A stretch of DNA of 64,000 nt from the NCBI RefSeq assembly GCF_003258515.1, contig NZ_QGEH01000001.1:2294001-2358000 (forward strand), read 5' to 3'. The stretch comes from Marinobacter bohaiensis (GTDB lineage Bacteria > Pseudomonadota > Gammaproteobacteria > Pseudomonadales > Oleiphilaceae). The notes below the pieces were generated by a model. That model did no database searches and was not told the origin of the DNA. It was given only the letters and a program-made list of their open reading frames with translations. Made by a program: the position numbers and the translations under genes. Within the stretch, counting starts at the first letter, position 1, and every line of letters begins with the position of its first letter. This document shows positions 17,271 to 26,267 of the stretch, piece after piece.

Positions 17271-18083
17271 ATGAAAGATCGCGTCAGCCAGATCCAGGCC
17301 AATGAAAGCTGGCAGAAAAACCTCGCCGTGCTGATCGAGCATCAGCGGCTACGCAGCTTTCCGGCGGTACTGGAACAATTCCTGTCGACGCTGTGCTTCT
17401 TCGACACCATCCTGCTGCTGACCTACAAGGAATCCCTGCGCCCGATCCTGGTCCACCCGTCGGATCCCGAAGAGCAGAGCGACACCCTGCGCCAGTACAT
17501 CAAACACGCCTATGTGCTCGATCCGCTGTTCCACACGATCAAGGACGGCCAGAGTTCGGGGATTGTCCGGCTGGTTGAGATCATGCCGGATTCGTTCAAG
17601 AGCACGGAGTACTACCAGACCTGCTACCAGAATTTCGGCCTGGTGGACGAGATCAACATGCTGATCCGCATCGACGAGAAGGTCACGTTCGCCATCACCC
17701 TGGGGCGCAAGGCCTCGCTGGACTCGATTTCCCGCAGCGAGCTGAACGCGCTGCAGGAGTTCTACCCGGTGATCAGCGCCCTGGTGCGCCAGTTCTGGCT
17801 GGCCCAGTCCGGTGAATTCCTGCAGTACGGCCGTTCCGACGGCCCCATGAAGCGCGCCCTGCGCACCTTTGCCAGCGGAGTGCTCACCCAGCGCGAGCGG
17901 GAAATCACCGACCTGATCCTGCGGGGTTTCTCCTCCCAGGCGATCGCCGACCACCTGAAAATCAGCGTGGGCACGGTCAAGGTGCATCGCAAGAACATCC
18001 ACACGCGCCTGAACACCTCGACCCAGGCGGAAATCTTCACCCAGTTCATCGCCCACCTGAACAGTCTCGAAGACCATCACTGA
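17271..18083 (+). CDS. LuxR-type helix-turn-helix regulator, candidate polyamine regulator
   Basis: A 270-residue regulator. The C-terminal 65 residues form a LuxR/GerE helix-turn-helix (LTQREREITDLILRGFSSQAIADHL, then GTVKVHRKNIHTRLN). The N-terminal 190 residues are not a recognised acyl-homoserine-lactone pocket or receiver domain; they are mostly helical with aromatic residues and may sense a small molecule. It lies inside the polyamine island, after the spuC-like gene and converging with the puuC-like gene. It is the best local candidate to bind the TATACCC-N4-GGGTATA elements, which is inference. Confidence 0.8.
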   Translation: MKDRVSQIQANESWQKNLAVLIEHQRLRSFPAVLEQFLSTLCFFDTILLLTYKESLRPILVHPSDPEEQSDTLRQYIKHAYVLDPLFHTIKDGQSSGIVRLVEIMPDSFKSTEYYQTCYQNFGLVDEINMLIRIDEKVTFAITLGRKASLDSISRSELNALQEFYPVISALVRQFWLAQSGEFLQYGRSDGPMKRALRTFASGVLTQREREITDLILRGFSSQAIADHLKISVGTVKVHRKNIHTRLNTSTQAEIFTQFIAHLNSLEDHH

Positions 18084-18107
18084 CCGCTGTCGCCAGCAGG
18101 AGAACCA

Positions 18108-18138
18108 GGCAGGAGCGCACGTTCAAGCGCCCCCTGCC
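18108..18138. terminator. Imperfect hairpin between convergent genes
   Basis: GGCAGG-A-GCGC (18108-18118), loop of eight bases, GCGC-CC-CCTGCC (18127-18138). The stem has a bulge and there is no T-run. It lies between the ends of the luxR-type gene and the aldehyde dehydrogenase gene and could act in both directions. Confidence 0.35.
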
Positions 18139-18145
18139 CGCCGCC

Positions 18146-19633
18146 TTACAGGCTGATCCAGACCGTCTTGATGTCGGTGTACTTCTCGAGGGAGTGCAGC
18201 GACTTGTCGCGCCCGTAGCCGGAGGCTTTCATGCCGCCGAACGGCATGGTGCTGTCACCGCCGCCCCAGCCATTGACCCAGACCATGCCGGAGCGGATCT
18301 GGCCGCTGACCCGGTGCGCCCGGGACAGGTTGCCGGTCCAAACGGACGCCCCCAGCCCGTAGCGGTTGTCGTTGGCCAGGCGCACGGCCTCGGCTTCGTC
18401 CTCGAATTCACCCAGGGCCAGCACCGGACCGAAGATTTCTTCCCGGACGAAGCGCATGTCGTTGCGCGCACCGTCCACAATGGTCGGCGCCACAAAATAG
18501 CCCTCACCGGGTACATGCTCGGGCACCCCGCCGCACAGCACCTCGCCGCCTTCGTCGATGGCGGACTGGATGTAGCCCGATACCGTCTCCATCTGCGGCT
18601 TGTCCACCAGCGCGCCCATGCGCGTAGCGGGGTCCTGCGGATTGCCCGGCACATAGGCCGCTGCGGCCTTCAGCAAAGCCTCGGTGAAACGCGCCTTGAT
18701 GGACGACTGCACGTACAGGCGCGAGCAGGCGATGCAGACTTCGCCCTGGTTGGAGAAGATGGCCGCGGCGGCGGTGCCGGCCGCCTGCTCAATGTCCTCG
18801 CAGTCCTCGAACACCAGCATGGGCGACTTGCCACCCGCCTCAATCCAGACCCGCTTGAGGTTGGACTGGCCGGCGTACTCCATCAGGAAACCGCCCACCC
18901 GGCTGGACCCGGTGAATGCCAGTACGTTGACATCGTTGTGCAGGGCCAGGGCCTTGCCGGCGGTGTGTCCGAATCCGGGCAACACGTTGAACACGCCGTC
19001 GGGAATACCGGCTTCTTTCGTCAGTTGCGCCAGGCGCAGGACGCTCAGGGCACTCTTCTCGGACGGCTTCAGGATCACCGAGTTGCCCGCTGCCAGCGCC
19101 GGAGCGATTTTCCAGGTCGCCATCATCAGCGGGTAGTTCCAGGGCGTGATCGCCGCCACGACGCCCGCCGGCTCGTGACTGATCAGGCCCAGCGTCTCTT
19201 TTCCGGTGGGCGCAATTTCGCCGTACAGCTTGTCGATGGACTCCGCGGTCCAGCGCATGCAGTCGATGGAATCCGGTACGTCGATGCTGAGCATTTCGGT
19301 GATCGGCTTACCCATATCCAGGCTGTCCAGCACCGCCAGTTCGTCGCTGTGCTGCTCCATCAGATCCGCCAGACGCAGCAGCGCCCGCTTGCGATCGCCC
19401 GGCGCCATGCCCGACCAGACACCGGACTCATGCGCCCGCCGGGCGGCGTCGACGGCACGATCCACGTCGGCGGCATCGCAGCTGGCCACGTCGATCAGGG
19501 TCCGCTCGGTCGCGGGATTGACCGCCGGGAAGGTCTCGCCGGAGACGGCGTCGACGAATTGGCCGTTGATAAAGGCCTGGCCGCGCAGTGCGACCGTCTC
19601 GCTCAGGGCTTTCCAATCCGCGCTGGTTTTCAT
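18146..19633 (-). CDS. puuC: Aldehyde dehydrogenase, gamma-glutamyl-gamma-aminobutyraldehyde dehydrogenase-like
   Basis: A 495-residue NAD(P)-dependent aldehyde dehydrogenase. Seen: TPWNYPLMMATWKIAPALAAG, FTGSSRVG, the general-base glutamate in WIEAGGKSPMLVF, the catalytic Cys in NQGEVCIACSR, and EEIFGPVLAL. The family and the PuuC group match in length. It would oxidise the aldehyde made by the PuuB-like enzyme to gamma-glutamyl-GABA, or 4-aminobutyraldehyde from the aminotransferase to GABA. CGGGAG lies six bases before the ATG. A degenerate copy of the regulon palindrome is upstream. Betaine-aldehyde dehydrogenase is the main alternative, less likely in this context. Confidence 0.85.
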   Translation of the reverse strand: MKTSADWKALSETVALRGQAFINGQFVDAVSGETFPAVNPATERTLIDVASCDAADVDRAVDAARRAHESGVWSGMAPGDRKRALLRLADLMEQHSDELAVLDSLDMGKPITEMLSIDVPDSIDCMRWTAESIDKLYGEIAPTGKETLGLISHEPAGVVAAITPWNYPLMMATWKIAPALAAGNSVILKPSEKSALSVLRLAQLTKEAGIPDGVFNVLPGFGHTAGKALALHNDVNVLAFTGSSRVGGFLMEYAGQSNLKRVWIEAGGKSPMLVFEDCEDIEQAAGTAAAAIFSNQGEVCIACSRLYVQSSIKARFTEALLKAAAAYVPGNPQDPATRMGALVDKPQMETVSGYIQSAIDEGGEVLCGGVPEHVPGEGYFVAPTIVDGARNDMRFVREEIFGPVLALGEFEDEAEAVRLANDNRYGLGASVWTGNLSRAHRVSGQIRSGMVWVNGWGGGDSTMPFGGMKASGYGRDKSLHSLEKYTDIKTVWISL

Positions 19634-19695
19634 GCTTGTCTCCCGACATTGATTGACTTTGCAACCCAGACTACCCGCCGTCCACGCCCTGCTCC

Positions 19696-19715
19696 ATATC
19701 CCTCAGTGGGTATAC
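19696..19715. promoter_or_regulatory. Degenerate polyamine palindrome upstream of the puuC-like gene
   Basis: ATATCCCT-CAGT-GGGTATAC, matching the perfect site at 9961-9980 in the right arm (seven of eight bases) and weakly in the left arm. It is 63 bp upstream of the dehydrogenase start on the minus strand. A further half-site GTATACCC is at 19799-19806, closer to fabH. Confidence 0.45.
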
Positions 19716-19848
19716 AGCCGTGGCCCCTGTTGGCCACCGCGCGCCATGTTAGGACAAATCGCTAATAACCCAACCAGAGCCCGGGGTGTAGGATGGACGT
19801 ATACCCTTGATCATAAAACGACACTGTAATTCCCGGGATCCATCACGC

Positions 19849-20817
19849 ATGACTTACGCACGCATTACCGGCACCGGCTCGTACCTGCCAGACAACGTTG
19901 TGACCAACCAGGATCTGGAGAAGAAGGTGGATACGAGCGACCAGTGGATCCGGGAGCGTACCGGCATCCACCAGCGCCACGTGGCACCGGAAGGCCAGAC
20001 CACGGTGGACCTGGCGGAACAGGCGTCCCTGAAAGCCATCGAGGCCGCCGGCATTGATCCCACCGAGATCGACCTGATCGTCTTCGCCACCTCCACCCCG
20101 GACAAGATCTTCCCCAGCTGCGCCTGCATTCTCCAGGCTCGCCTGGGCAACCAGGGCTGCCCGGCGTTCGACATCCAGGCCGTGTGCAGTGGCTTTGTCT
20201 ACGCCCTCTCAACCGCCGACAAGTTCATCAAGACCGGTGCCAGCAAAAAGGCGCTGGTGGTCGGGGCTGAAGTCTTCTCCCGCATCGTTGACTGGGACGA
20301 CCGCACAACCTGCGTGCTGTTCGGCGACGGCGCCGGCGCCGTGGTCCTGGAAGCCAGCGAGGAAACCGGCATCCTGTCCACCCACATCCACGCCGACGGC
20401 CGCTACGAAGAGCTGCTGCATGTCCCCTGTGGCATTGCCAGCGACTACGAAAAAGTGAAAGCCGGCGAAGCCTTCGTACATATGAAGGGCAACGAAGTCT
20501 TCAAGATGGCGGTCAACACCCTGGGCAAGATCGTCGACGAAACCCTTGAGGCCAATCAGATGGCCAAGTCCGACATCGACTGGCTGGTACCCCACCAGGC
20601 CAACCTGCGCATCATCGCCGCCACCGCCAAGAAGCTGAACATGTCCATGGACCAGGTGGTGGTCACCGTGGACCAGCATGGCAACACGTCCGCCGCATCG
20701 ATCCCGCTGGCGCTGGACGTCGCGGTGCGCGACGGCCGCATCAAGCGCAACGAGGTGGTGCTGCTGGAAGCGTTCGGCGGCGGCTTCACCTGGGGTTCGG
20801 CGCTGCTGCGGTTCTGA
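19849..20817 (+). CDS. fabH: 3-oxoacyl-[acyl-carrier-protein] synthase III
   Basis: A 322-residue KAS III thiolase-fold enzyme that condenses acetyl-CoA (or another short acyl-CoA) with malonyl-ACP to start fatty acid synthesis. The catalytic triad is present: Cys113 ([11 protein letters not shown]), His in [10 protein letters not shown] and Asn in [10 protein letters not shown]. The ATG at 19849 gives the family's N-terminus ([16 protein letters not shown]). It stands alone here, away from plsX-fabD-fabG, so a second or specialised fabH is possible. It is followed by a hairpin terminator. Confidence 0.9.
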   Translation: MTYARITGTGSYLPDNVVTNQDLEKKVDTSDQWIRERTGIHQRHVAPEGQTTVDLAEQASLKAIEAAGIDPTEIDLIVFATSTPDKIFPSCACILQARLGNQGCPAFDIQAVCSGFVYALSTADKFIKTGASKKALVVGAEVFSRIVDWDDRTTCVLFGDGAGAVVLEASEETGILSTHIHADGRYEELLHVPCGIASDYEKVKAGEAFVHMKGNEVFKMAVNTLGKIVDETLEANQMAKSDIDWLVPHQANLRIIAATAKKLNMSMDQVVVTVDQHGNTSAASIPLALDVAVRDGRIKRNEVVLLEAFGGGFTWGSALLRF

Positions 20818-20841
20818 ATCTCCAGGCCGGCGATACGGTCG

Positions 20842-20873
20842 GTACTGCCGATACTCTTTGCAGTACTCCGATA
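20842..20873. repeat. Short direct and inverted repeats after fabH
   Basis: TACTGCCGATAC and TACTCCGATAC occur in tandem within about 32 bp, and GTACTGC/GCAGTAC form an inverted pair in the same stretch. The hexamer CGATAC appears three times from 20831. No function is evident; it precedes the terminator. Confidence 0.35.
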
Positions 20874-20877
20874 CAGA

Positions 20878-20901
20878 GAAAGCAGGCCTCGGCCTGCTTT
20901 C
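20878..20901. terminator. Bidirectional terminator between fabH and araH
   Basis: GAAAGCAGGCC (20878-20888), TC, GGCCTGCTTTC (20891-20901): a perfect 11-bp inverted repeat with A-rich and T-rich outer flanks, between two convergent genes. It can serve both fabH and araH. Confidence 0.8.
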
Positions 20902-20940
20902 TTTCGTTTCCGGTGATCCTATCTGACCAGTGTTGCCGGT

Positions 20941-21954
20941 CTAGACGACCCGTGTCCGTCGCGACTGCTTCCAGCGGTCGAACAGCACCGCCAGCAGCAG
21001 GATCGCCCCGCGCACCAGGTACTGATAGAACGTCGGCACGTTGAGCAGACCCATGGCGTTCTGCACGCAGCCCATGATCAAAACGCCGACCAGCACACCG
21101 GTGATCGACGCCACCCCGCCCGACAGCGAGACCCCGCCCAGCACACAGGCGGAAATCACCGCCAGCTCCAGGCCCAGCGAGGTGTTGGGATCGCCCAGCC
21201 CCATGCGTGAGCACAGCAGCACCCCGGCCACACCGGCGACGATGCCCTGCAGGGCAAACACCGTGATTTTAAGGCGCCGCACGTTGACGCCCGCCAGGTT
21301 CGCCGCCTCGGCGTTGCCACCGGTGGCCAGGACATTGCGCCCGAAGGCCGTGGCGTTAAGCAACACCCCGAAGATCACGAAACAGGCAATCATCGCCCAA
21401 ACCGGCAGGGTCAGCCCCAGGAAAGAGTAGCTTCCCAGGTCGAAGAACGCCGGTACGGTGATCATCACCGCGTCACCGCCGGAGGTGATGTAAGCCAGCC
21501 CGCGCACGAACTCCATCGCCGCCAGCGTCGCAATCAGCGAGTTGACCCCGAAGCGGGCCACCACGAAGCCGTTGAAAGCCCCCACCGCGCCGCCGGCGAG
21601 GATACCCACGGTCACGCCGATGAAGACGCTGCCCGAGGTAGAGGTGATCACCGCCGCCACGACACCGGTAAATGCAACGATAGACGCCACCGACAGGTCC
21701 ACTTCCCCCAGCGCCAAGACCATCATCATGGTGGTGGCGATGGTGCCGATCAGGGTCACCGACAGCAGCAGGCCAACGATGTTACGCCCGGTCAGGAAGT
21801 CCGGCACCGCCACCGACAGCCCGATGAACAGGAGAATAAAGACGGCAATCAGCCCCGACGAATCCATCAGCGACCGCATGACCCGAGGCAGCCGGACACC
21901 CCCCTTACCTGTGGCGAAGCCCGCCGTGGACTGCGCCAGTTTTTCCGTAGCCAT
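20941..21954 (-). CDS. araH: L-arabinose ABC transporter, permease
   Basis: A 337-residue inner-membrane permease of the ribose/arabinose (BPD_transp_2) type with eight to ten hydrophobic segments. Family motifs include MVLALGEVDLSVASIVAFTG and GVSLSGGVASITGVLVG. The ATG at 21954 follows a GA-rich stretch; a longer frame to 22083 overlaps araG and lacks a start signal. It is the last gene of araF-araG-araH, 26 bp after araG. It forms the channel through which AraF delivers arabinose, driven by AraG. Confidence 0.9.
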   Translation of the reverse strand: MATEKLAQSTAGFATGKGGVRLPRVMRSLMDSSGLIAVFILLFIGLSVAVPDFLTGRNIVGLLLSVTLIGTIATTMMMVLALGEVDLSVASIVAFTGVVAAVITSTSGSVFIGVTVGILAGGAVGAFNGFVVARFGVNSLIATLAAMEFVRGLAYITSGGDAVMITVPAFFDLGSYSFLGLTLPVWAMIACFVIFGVLLNATAFGRNVLATGGNAEAANLAGVNVRRLKITVFALQGIVAGVAGVLLCSRMGLGDPNTSLGLELAVISACVLGGVSLSGGVASITGVLVGVLIMGCVQNAMGLLNVPTFYQYLVRGAILLLAVLFDRWKQSRRTRVV

Positions 21955-21980
21955 AATCGTTTTCTCTCTCTTATCGTTGT

Positions 21981-23474
21981 TCAGGCCGGCAAAGCCAGGC
22001 CCAGCAGACGCTCCGGTGTGGCCTGGGCCCGTTCCACCACGTCCACTACCCGGCCGTCGCGCATCACGCCGATGCGGTCGCAAATAGAGCTGACCTCCGC
22101 CAGGTCGCTGGAAATCACCACCACACTCTTGCCGTTGTCGGCCAGGTCATAAAGCAGCGAATAGATGTCACGGCGGGCGCCCACGTCGATGCCGCGGGTG
22201 GGTTCATCCATAACGAACACATCGATTTCCTCGGCCAGCCAGCGTGCCAGGATGGCTTTCTGCTGATTGCCGCCGGACAGGTTGCCGATGGGCGCATCCG
22301 GCCCCGGCGTCTTGATGCTCAGGCGACGGATGTAATCGTGGGCGTTGTCGGTCTCCCGCGAGCGGTGGCGGAACAGTTTCCAGCGGGCGAAAAAGCGCCG
22401 ACAGCTGATGTTGATGTTGTCCGCCACGCTGGCGATGGCAAAGATACCCTGAGACTTGCGGTCCTCCGGGCACATGGCGATGCCGGCATGAATCGCCTTG
22501 CGCGGGCTGTCGAAGCGACAGTCGCGGCCCTTGTAGCGAATCTTGCCCGCCTCGGGTTGCTCGGCACCGCACACCAGCCGCAGCAGCTCGCTACGCCCGG
22601 CCCCGACCAACCCGAAGAAGCCGAACACCTCCCCCTGGTTCACCGAGAAACTGGCGGGTTCCCGAACGCCGGGCCCTTTCAGGTCTTTGACTTCCAGCAT
22701 GGGCGGGCCATGTTCCCGGGAACGATAGCCGTAGACGTCCTCGATCTCGCGGCCGACCATCTCGCTGACCAGCATGTCGTGGGTGATGTGCTCCAGGTCC
22801 GGATGCGTATTGATGTGCCGACCGTCGCGGAACACGGTCAGGGCGTCGCACATCTCGAAGACTTCATCCATGCGGTGGGTGACGTAGAGCACCACTTTGC
22901 CTTCATCCCGCAGGCGGGCGACAATCCGTTTCAGGTTACGGATCTCCTGCACCGACAGGCTGCTGGTGGGCTCGTCGAAGGCGATGATCCGGGCGTCCCT
23001 CAGCAGCGCCCGACCAATCTCGATCATCTGCTGCTGACCGATGGACAGGTCACGCACCCGGGTGGCTGGATCAATGGTTTCCTCACCCAGCTCCTTGAGC
23101 ACCCGCACCGCGTTCGCGTAGAGCGCCTGGCGGTCAATGAACCCGCGCCGCTGCGGCAATTGCCCGAGCAGCAGGTTTTCCGCCACCGACAGGTTGGGCG
23201 ACAGGGTCAGTTCCTGGTAGATGATGGCGATGCCCTCGGCGAGGGCTTCGCGTTCGTTGGCGAAGACATGGCGCTGGCCATCGATCCAGAGCGCGCCGCC
23301 CGACACCCGGTTAACGCCGCTGAGCACCTTGAGCAGGGTCGATTTCCCGGCGCCGTTTTCGCCCATCAGGGCGTGGACTTCCCCGGCCTGGGCCGAGAAG
23401 GACACGCGGTCCAGAGCCTTGACGCCAGGGAACTCCACCGAAATTCCGTCAAACCGAAGATACGGTTCAGACAT
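21981..23474 (-). CDS. araG: L-arabinose ABC transporter, ATP-binding protein
   Basis: A 497-residue tandem ATPase. The first domain has Walker [10 protein letters not shown], signature LSIGQQQ and Walker [13 protein letters not shown]. The second has the degenerate Walker [11 protein letters not shown] usual in sugar importers, signature LSGGNQQK and [15 protein letters not shown]. The alignment with E. coli AraG runs end to end (for example [17 protein letters not shown]). GGGAG lies eight bases before the ATG. Second gene of araFGH; related xylose or galactose ATPases are the alternatives. Confidence 0.9.
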   Translation of the reverse strand: MSEPYLRFDGISVEFPGVKALDRVSFSAQAGEVHALMGENGAGKSTLLKVLSGVNRVSGGALWIDGQRHVFANEREALAEGIAIIYQELTLSPNLSVAENLLLGQLPQRRGFIDRQALYANAVRVLKELGEETIDPATRVRDLSIGQQQMIEIGRALLRDARIIAFDEPTSSLSVQEIRNLKRIVARLRDEGKVVLYVTHRMDEVFEMCDALTVFRDGRHINTHPDLEHITHDMLVSEMVGREIEDVYGYRSREHGPPMLEVKDLKGPGVREPASFSVNQGEVFGFFGLVGAGRSELLRLVCGAEQPEAGKIRYKGRDCRFDSPRKAIHAGIAMCPEDRKSQGIFAIASVADNINISCRRFFARWKLFRHRSRETDNAHDYIRRLSIKTPGPDAPIGNLSGGNQQKAILARWLAEEIDVFVMDEPTRGIDVGARRDIYSLLYDLADNGKSVVVISSDLAEVSSICDRIGVMRDGRVVDVVERAQATPERLLGLALPA

Positions 23475-23509
23475 GGCTGTTACTCCCGTTGTGCTGGAAT
23501 GCCGGAATC

Positions 23510-23529
23510 GGCGGCCTGCGCAGGCCGCC
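23510..23529. promoter_or_regulatory. 20-bp perfect palindrome between araF and araG
   Basis: GGCGGCCTGC-GCAGGCCGCC is a perfect inverted repeat nine bases after the araF stop. Without a T-run it is more likely a 3' mRNA-stabilising or attenuating hairpin that leaves the binding-protein gene better expressed than araG and araH, a known pattern in binding-protein ABC operons. Confidence 0.65.
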
Positions 23530-23538
23530 TCTCCGTCG

Positions 23539-24531
23539 TTACAGGTTCAGGTTCTGCTTGACCTGCTTCCAGTTGTCACGGGTCATCAGCTTACCAGTGG
23601 TTTCGGTATTGGCCGGCGGCTTGTCGCCGTCGATGATCCACTGGTAAAGGTTCTCGGCGGTCTGACGACCGTGCATGGTGGAGCTGACGGCCACCGTGCC
23701 GTAGAAGCCGGTCGGCTTCTCGCGGGAGAACTCGGCAAAGGCGGCGCCGGAGCCGTTGATGCCGACACCGATCACGTCTTCGGCCGTCAACCCGTACTGC
23801 TCGCTGGCGCGCACACCACCCAGCACGCTTTCCTCGTTCAGCGCGTAGATCACCCAGTGTTTGTACTCACCGCGCTTGGAGAACACCGGCGAGGCAGCGG
23901 CAAAGGCGCTGCTGGTGTCGGTGTTCTGCTGGGGGGCGTCGAAGATGTGTTCCTTACTGAAGCCGGCCTTGAGCAACGCGTCGGTCGCGCCGTCGGTGCG
24001 TTCCTTGGCGGTAGGCAGCTCGTAATTGGTGATGCGCAGGGCGGCCACGTCGTCCATGTTCCAGCCTCGCACCTCGATCTCCCTGGCGATGGCATTACCC
24101 ACCTGCTCGCCGATCTTGTAACCGGACATACCCAGGTGCGGAACGGCCTCGATCGGGTCGCCTTCGGCGTCGACAAAGCGATCGTCCACGGTGACCACTT
24201 TCATACCGTACTGTTCGGCACGACGCATGATTACGGTCCCCAGACGCACGTCAGGCGGGCAGATCACAAACCCCTGAGCCCCCTGGGAGTTGAGGTTGTC
24301 GATGGCGGACAGTACTTCCTGGCCATCGACGCCCGAGAGCCGCACCACGTCGAAGCCCTGCTTTTCGCCGAGCTGGGTGGCAGCCTGCTGTTCGTTGATG
24401 AACCAGGCCTGCTCCGGCTTCTTGACGATGAAACCGATCTTGACGTCCTGGGCGGCATGGGCGGAATGGAAAGGCAGGCACGCGATACCGGCGGCAACCG
24501 CCAGCGCCTTGAGGTTACGAAGGCATTGCAT
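23539..24531 (-). CDS. araF: L-arabinose-binding periplasmic protein
   Basis: A 330-residue periplasmic binding protein. A signal peptide is clear ([12 protein letters not shown], cleavage after AHA). The mature chain follows E. coli Ara[43 protein letters not shown] and GVGINGSG. It captures arabinose (possibly galactose or fucose too) for AraGH. AGGAG lies before the ATG at 24531; the longer frame to 24648 lacks such a signal. First gene of araFGH, with a 359-bp region upstream that carries the promoter. Confidence 0.9.
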   Translation of the reverse strand: MQCLRNLKALAVAAGIACLPFHSAHAAQDVKIGFIVKKPEQAWFINEQQAATQLGEKQGFDVVRLSGVDGQEVLSAIDNLNSQGAQGFVICPPDVRLGTVIMRRAEQYGMKVVTVDDRFVDAEGDPIEAVPHLGMSGYKIGEQVGNAIAREIEVRGWNMDDVAALRITNYELPTAKERTDGATDALLKAGFSKEHIFDAPQQNTDTSSAFAAASPVFSKRGEYKHWVIYALNEESVLGGVRASEQYGLTAEDVIGVGINGSGAAFAEFSREKPTGFYGTVAVSSTMHGRQTAENLYQWIIDGDKPPANTETTGKLMTRDNWKQVKQNLNL

Positions 24532-24890
24532 TGATGTCTCCTGTGAGCCCGTTGGGCCTCTTGTTGTTGTTTCGAAGGATTGCACGTCACTGTGCAGAAT
24601 GAAGACGGTTCCACGATAGGGTGAGCAGCGATAACCTACAAATCCCAAATTTGGCTATTTCCGATATCATTTTTGTTATCAGTACTGATTTCGGCCGCTA
24701 CCCGCTGGTGGAAGACATCGGGGTTCTGGTGGCCGCGCTTGCGACGGTTTCCCCGGACATGGACTTTTGTGAGATAGACCTTACCCCGGAAGATAAACCT
24801 GACATCGGGAGATAAAACAGGCGCCACCGGGAAACGGGGAGCGGTGCCGCCGGCCAACTGCCCTGGCCGATGGCACCGGACCGACTGCGA
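24532..24890. other. Intergenic region with the araFGH promoter
   Basis: This 359-bp stretch between araF and the epimerase gene holds the palindrome CCAAATTTGG (24645-24654), about 115 bp before araF, in an AT-rich section (24635-24690) that is the likely promoter. Short frames on both strands lack ribosome binding sites and family features, so no gene is called. Confidence 0.5.
24641..24659. promoter_or_regulatory. Candidate araF operator
   Basis: AATCCCAAATTTGGCTATT contains the perfect 10-bp palindrome CCAAATTTGG and a looser dyad around it (AAT...ATT). It lies in the AT-rich region upstream of araF. The GbpR-type regulator at 26268 is the likely reader; a related AGCC-ATAT-GGGCT element precedes the sugar dehydrogenase gene. 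Confidence 0.4.
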
Positions 24891-26054
24891 TCAGTCGTTG
24901 GAAAAACGGTAGACGGTGCGTGAACGGTACGGCTCATCCGGCGTCACGAGCGTACTGGGGAAGCCGTCCTGATTGGGGGAATCCGGAAAGTGCTGGGTCT
25001 CCAGCGCCAGGCCGGACCGGTGAACATAGGGCTGCCCCGATTTGCCGGTCAGGCTGCCGTCCAGGAAGTTGCCGCTGTAGAACTGGATGCCCGGCTCGCT
25101 GGTGGCAATCTCCACCACCCGGCCGCTGGCGCGATCCTCCAGGCGGGCGGCGGGCCGCAACCCATCCTCGCCAGGCTCGCCGGACAGCACGAAGTTATGA
25201 TCGTAGCCCTGGCCATAGTCGAGCTGGGTATTGTCATCGTTGATGCGCGCACCAATGGCCGTGGGCTCACGGAAATCGAACGGTGTGCCAGCGACCGGCC
25301 GCTGCTCGCCCGTGGGGATGAGCGTGTCGTCCACCGGCGTGAAGCGATCGGCATGGATCTGTAGCTGATGGTCCAGGATCGATTCGTGCCCCTCGCCCCG
25401 CAGGTTGAAGTACGAGTGCTGGGTCAGGTTCACCGGCGTCGGCTCGGTGGTCTCCGCCTGGTACTCGATGGCCAGCTCGTTGGCGTCGGTCAGCGCATAG
25501 GTCACCGTAACGTCCAGCTTACCCGGGTAGCCCTCTTCGCCATCGGCACTGGTGTAGCTCAGCACCAGCCCGGCCTGCCCGGACTCCTGGAACGGCTCGG
25601 CCTGCCACAGCACCCGGTTGAAGCCGCGGTCACCGCCGTGCAGGTGGTTAGGACCGTTGTTGGTTGCCAGGTCATAGGTTTCGCCATTGAGGGTGAAACG
25701 ACCACCGGCGATGCGATTGCCGTAGCGGCCGATCAGCGCGCCGAAATACGGGTTGGCCTTGCGGTACGCCTCGGACAGATAACCGTCCAGGTCGGCAAAG
25801 CCGAGGACGATGTCACCCAGCTCGCCGTCACGATCCGGCGTTTTCAGCGAAACGATGATGCCACCGTAGTTGGTCACCTCCATCACCAGCCCGTTATTGT
25901 TGGTGATGCGATAAAGATCGGCGGTGCGGCCATCCGGCAAGGTTCCGAAGACCGCGTGTTCGACGCGATCCATAGCGCTGGCGTTAGCCGCCTGGGCGGC
26001 CGGAACCACCGCAGCCGCCATGGCCAGGGAGGCGGTTATTGTTTTCCATGTCAT
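24891..26054 (-). CDS. galM: Secreted aldose 1-epimerase (mutarotase)
   Basis: A 387-residue galactose mutarotase-like protein with a signal peptide (ITASLAMAAAVVPAAQA), so it acts in the periplasm. Motifs: GRYGNRIAGGRF, NNGPNHLHGG (substrate histidine), NLTQHSYFNL and the catalytic glutamate in LETQHFPDSPN. It interconverts alpha and beta anomers of galactose or arabinose, which speeds use by an anomer-specific binding protein or dehydrogenase. AGGAG lies before the ATG at 26054. It is divergent from the GbpR-type regulator, with a clean inverted repeat between them. Confidence 0.9.
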   Translation of the reverse strand: MTWKTITASLAMAAAVVPAAQAANASAMDRVEHAVFGTLPDGRTADLYRITNNNGLVMEVTNYGGIIVSLKTPDRDGELGDIVLGFADLDGYLSEAYRKANPYFGALIGRYGNRIAGGRFTLNGETYDLATNNGPNHLHGGDRGFNRVLWQAEPFQESGQAGLVLSYTSADGEEGYPGKLDVTVTYALTDANELAIEYQAETTEPTPVNLTQHSYFNLRGEGHESILDHQLQIHADRFTPVDDTLIPTGEQRPVAGTPFDFREPTAIGARINDDNTQLDYGQGYDHNFVLSGEPGEDGLRPAARLEDRASGRVVEIATSEPGIQFYSGNFLDGSLTGKSGQPYVHRSGLALETQHFPDSPNQDGFPSTLVTPDEPYRSRTVYRFSND

Positions 26055-26184
26055 GATTTTGCTCCTGCAGACGATTGCTTGGTGCAATCTGTTGTTGTTC
26101 CGTCTGTTTTTCGTATCGATTCCCGGGGCCCGATCGCGGAGGTGGACGCCCCGAGGCTTCATCACGTTAGACTAGGGAGCGATA

Positions 26185-26208
26185 ACCGACTAATACGGAA
26201 TAGTCGGT
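26185..26208. promoter_or_regulatory. Operator between galM and the GbpR-type gene
   Basis: ACCGACTA (26185-26192), eight-base spacer, TAGTCGGT (26201-26208): perfect 8-bp arms. It lies 60 bp before the regulator start and 131 bp before galM, in an AT-rich region. Dyad size and place suit a LysR-type site for autoregulation and control of galM. Confidence 0.6.
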
Positions 26209-26267
26209 AAACCAATAACAAATATGGTATCGGCGTCGCCGGTATCGCGAAGAGCGAGCAACGATTC

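Noticed and set aside
24621-24815. A 64-codon frame upstream of araF
   Set aside because: GTG start without a ribosome binding site, over the probable araF promoter and operator; no recognisable features.
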